Shown here piece after piece: positions 7,294 through 9,124 of a stretch of DNA of 9,124 nucleotides. The position numbers and the translations under genes are program-made. The stretch spans positions 1-9,124 of the forward strand of contig JBGTAR010000280.1 in NCBI GenBank assembly GCA_041749815.1, in the 5' to 3' direction. Under the pieces are notes generated by a model. It was not told the DNA's origin. It saw nothing but the letters and a program-made list of their open reading frames with translations, and did no database searches. This DNA comes from JAJTZA01 sp041749815 (GTDB taxonomy: Bacteria > Verrucomicrobiota > Verrucomicrobiia > Chthoniobacterales > Terrimicrobiaceae). Each line of letters opens with the position of its first letter. Positions within the stretch are counted from its first letter, which is position 1.

Positions 7294-8367
7294 ATGGGAA
7301 CTGCGAACTATCAGAATCGGCAAAGCTTTCTGATCACAGCCATCCTGACACTCCTCCCATCGGCGACATTGCTCGCCAACGTGAGCGGCTCCGACTACCC
7401 GATGCGGAGAATTGCCGACGTTTTTGATCCGCTCTCCCTGCCTGCAGAAATGATCATGAGCACAGCGATGGTCGTGCTGTGGATCACACTTGGAATTTTT
7501 ATCGTCGTGACGACTCTCCTGGTGTTTATCGTCATTCGGTACCGGCAAAAAGCCTCTGACGATGGCAGCGAGCCACCACAGATCTACGGAAGCACCAATA
7601 TTGAGCTGGCGTGGACGGTAATACCGATCCTCATCACGGTCGTGTTGATTCTGGTGACCAGTCGGACGATCGGAGAAATCCAAAACAAGGTTCTTCCCGA
7701 AAATGCGCTGCAAATCCGGTTGGTGGGGCATCAGTGGTGGTGGGAGATTAACTACCCCCAGCTTGGAATCATCACCGCCAATGAGATCCATGTGCCGATG
7801 AGTGACCGGGACCCTGCGAATGCCCGTCCCACTCTCATTGACCTCCAATCGGCCGATGTGATTCACAGCTTCTGGGTGCCGCAACTCGCGGGCAAAACCG
7901 ACGTGGTCCCCAACCGAACAAACAAAACGTGGATTGAACCCTATGAGACCGGTGTCTATTTCGGAAACTGCGCCGAATATTGTGGTACCCAACATGCCAA
8001 CATGCTCCTGCGTGTCATTGTGCACACACCGGAGGGTTTTGAACGTTGGGTCGCTGCCCAAAAGGCCCCCACTCCCGCCCCCGCAACCCCGGCCGAAATT
8101 GAGGGCGAAAAGCTGTTTTACTCCACCTCCTGCATCAACTGTCACAAGGTGGGGGACTCGGTGGCCCAGGGAATTTTTGGCCCCGATTTGAGCAAGCTCA
8201 TGCTGCGACAAACCATTGGTGCCGGAGTGGCTCCCCTGGATGACAAACACCTGTGGGCATGGGTCAAAGATCCCCAGGAGTTGAAAGTGGGATGTTTGAT
8301 GCCTGACATGCAACTGTTGGACCCCGAGGTGGACTCCATCGTCGCTTACCTGAAAACCCTGAAATGA
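7294..8367 (+). CDS. coxB: Cytochrome c oxidase subunit II with fused cytochrome c domain
   Basis: Subunit II of a haem-copper (caa3-type) terminal oxidase, 357 residues from the ATG at 7294. It accepts electrons and passes them through the binuclear CuA centre to subunit I. A signal-like hydrophobic stretch (about 10-29) is followed by two membrane helices (about 56-82 and 105-125) and the periplasmic cupredoxin domain. The conserved aromatic motif HQWWWEINYP is at 146-155. CuA ligands are complete: His191 (HSFWVP), Cys226, Glu228, Cys230, His234 and Met237 (CAEYCGTQHANM). After a proline/alanine linker (about 258-266), a class I cytochrome c domain carries the haem motif CINCH (280-284) and a probable axial Met336 in CLMPDM. 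The fused cytochrome c means that small soluble or membrane cytochromes, or an alternative complex, could donate to it. A GTG at 7264 would add 10 residues, but the ATG with AGAAG upstream is preferred. coxA starts 28 bases downstream. Confidence 0.96.
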   Translation: MGTANYQNRQSFLITAILTLLPSATLLANVSGSDYPMRRIADVFDPLSLPAEMIMSTAMVVLWITLGIFIVVTTLLVFIVIRYRQKASDDGSEPPQIYGSTNIELAWTVIPILITVVLILVTSRTIGEIQNKVLPENALQIRLVGHQWWWEINYPQLGIITANEIHVPMSDRDPANARPTLIDLQSADVIHSFWVPQLAGKTDVVPNRTNKTWIEPYETGVYFGNCAEYCGTQHANMLLRVIVHTPEGFERWVAAQKAPTPAPATPAEIEGEKLFYSTSCINCHKVGDSVAQGIFGPDLSKLMLRQTIGAGVAPLDDKHLWAWVKDPQELKVGCLMPDMQLLDPEVDSIVAYLKTLK

Positions 8368-8395
8368 AACCCGGAATGCTTTCCATCTAAACACT

Positions 8396-9124
8396 GTGGC
8401 TACCGAAACTTCCACTGTCGAAAAAGACTACGAATTCCCCGTCCCGCAGAAGGTGGGTCACGAAAGTGGCTCGCTCACGCGGATCATTCAGGAACTGGTT
8501 TTCACCGTGGATCACAAAAAACTTGGGCTGATGTATATCGGGGCCGGACTGGTCTTTTTTGTGGTGGCGGGGTTGATGGCCACGATGATCCGGGTGCAAC
8601 TTTTTTTCCCGAGCAACACATTTTTGGCGCCGGATGTGTTCAACCGGTTTTTTACCATGCACGGGACGGCGATGGTTTTCCTTGTGGGAATGCCGATCAT
8701 CTTTGGCTTTGCGAACTATTTGGTTCCCTTGATGATTGGGGCGCGGGACATGGCGTTCCCCCGTCTGAATGCCTTTGGGTTCTGGGCTTTTTTGTTCAGC
8801 GGGCTGTTGCTTTATTTTAGCTATCTTGGCGGGCCGGGTTTGTATGCCGCTGGCTCCGCCCCGGATGTGGGTTGGTTTGCGTATTCTCCCCTCACGGCGA
8901 AGGCTTTTTCACGCGGCACCAGCACCGACTACTGGACGCTTTCTCTTCTATTGGGAGGCATCGCCAGCATTTCGACGGCGCTTAATATCATCGTCACAAT
9001 TGTTTGTTTCCGTTGCAAAGGAATGACCCTTGGCAGGATGCCCCTCTTTGTCTGGCTTTACCTGGTTGTTGGGTTTTTGGTCATCATCGCCGTCCCTCCT
9101 CTCACGGCCTGCCAGATCATGTTG
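8396..9124 (+). CDS. coxA: Cytochrome c oxidase subunit I, N-terminal part (truncated by window end)
   Basis: The first 243 residues of the catalytic subunit of the haem-copper oxidase, open to the last base of the window. The start is GTG at 8396 (reading VATETSTVEKDYEF); no in-frame ATG lies near it, and the ATG at 8376 stops after four codons. Conserved features are the VDHKKLGLMYI entry to helix 1 (38-48), then FTMHGT with His89, a ligand of the low-spin haem a, followed by MIGARDMAFPRLNAFGFW (113-130), all hallmarks of the family. Hydrophobic helices lie near 43-64, 89-113, 126-145, 183-205 and 217-238. The CuB histidines, the Tyr-His crosslink and the haem a3 ligand lie beyond the window, so the proton-channel type cannot be judged. 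It is 28 bases after coxB and presumably in the same operon, with coxC-like genes likely downstream. Only the end is missing; there is no frameshift. Confidence 0.95.
   Translation, partial: MATETSTVEKDYEFPVPQKVGHESGSLTRIIQELVFTVDHKKLGLMYIGAGLVFFVVAGLMATMIRVQLFFPSNTFLAPDVFNRFFTMHGTAMVFLVGMPIIFGFANYLVPLMIGARDMAFPRLNAFGFWAFLFSGLLLYFSYLGGPGLYAAGSAPDVGWFAYSPLTAKAFSRGTSTDYWTLSLLLGGIASISTALNIIVTIVCFRCKGMTLGRMPLFVWLYLVVGFLVIIAVPPLTACQIML

Noticed and set aside
7147..8415. Minus-strand open frame of 422 codons covering coxB
   Set aside because: It is antisense to a complete coxB with all CuA and haem ligands, and its His/Gly-rich translation has no family pattern.
1..9124. A defence, mobile-element, CRISPR or biosynthetic system
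   Set aside because: No transposase, integrase, nuclease pair, repeat array, attachment site or secondary-metabolite gene was seen; all eight genes belong to housekeeping or general membrane families.

Overview
This window is a compact stretch of bacterial chromosome carrying eight protein genes and almost no intergenic space. All of the genes are typical of a Gram-negative (diderm) organism: an OmpA-type peptidoglycan-binding domain, a bifunctional PII-modifying enzyme GlnD, and an aa3/caa3-type terminal oxidase. The composition looks moderately GC-rich by eye. From memory of family variants, the CoxA sequence style and the signal peptidase with a long N-terminal extension and a large internal insertion recall Verrucomicrobiota and related PVC or Acidobacteria-like lineages. 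That is tentative, because no marker gene such as rRNA is present. There are no RNA genes, insertion sequences, CRISPR arrays or phage genes.

Layout. (1) 47-910, plus strand: a membrane protein with an N-terminal GYF_2-like domain followed by a Yip1-like multipass region. It converges on the next block, and a small hairpin lies between the two stop codons. (2) 6660-939, minus strand: a tight co-directional block of four genes. In transcription order these are a single-pass inner-membrane protein with a periplasmic OmpA domain, glnD (sharing one base with the previous stop), signal peptidase I (lepB) and a YycJ/WalJ-type metallo-beta-lactamase-fold hydrolase. Gaps are -1, 47 and 42 bases, so one transcript is likely. 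(3) 6698-7228, plus strand: a DUF2062 membrane protein, divergent from block 2 across a very short interval that contains a 12-base palindrome. (4) 7294 to the window end, plus strand: the start of a respiratory oxidase operon, with coxB (subunit II with CuA site and a fused C-terminal cytochrome c domain) and then coxA (subunit I), which is cut by the window edge.

How the genes work together. CoxB and CoxA are two subunits of one haem-copper oxidase, with electrons passing from the fused cytochrome c to CuA to haem a. The minus-strand block joins nitrogen-status sensing (GlnD) to envelope functions (OmpA-domain anchor, signal peptidase) and a YycJ-type hydrolase. No shared pathway is obvious, so this looks like a housekeeping operon rather than a specialised system. 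I found no convincing evidence of a new defence, mobile or biosynthetic system. The more unusual points are the architecture of the signal peptidase, the non-ATG start and translational coupling of the OmpA-domain gene with glnD, the palindrome in the divergent gap, and the general lack of strong Shine-Dalgarno motifs.
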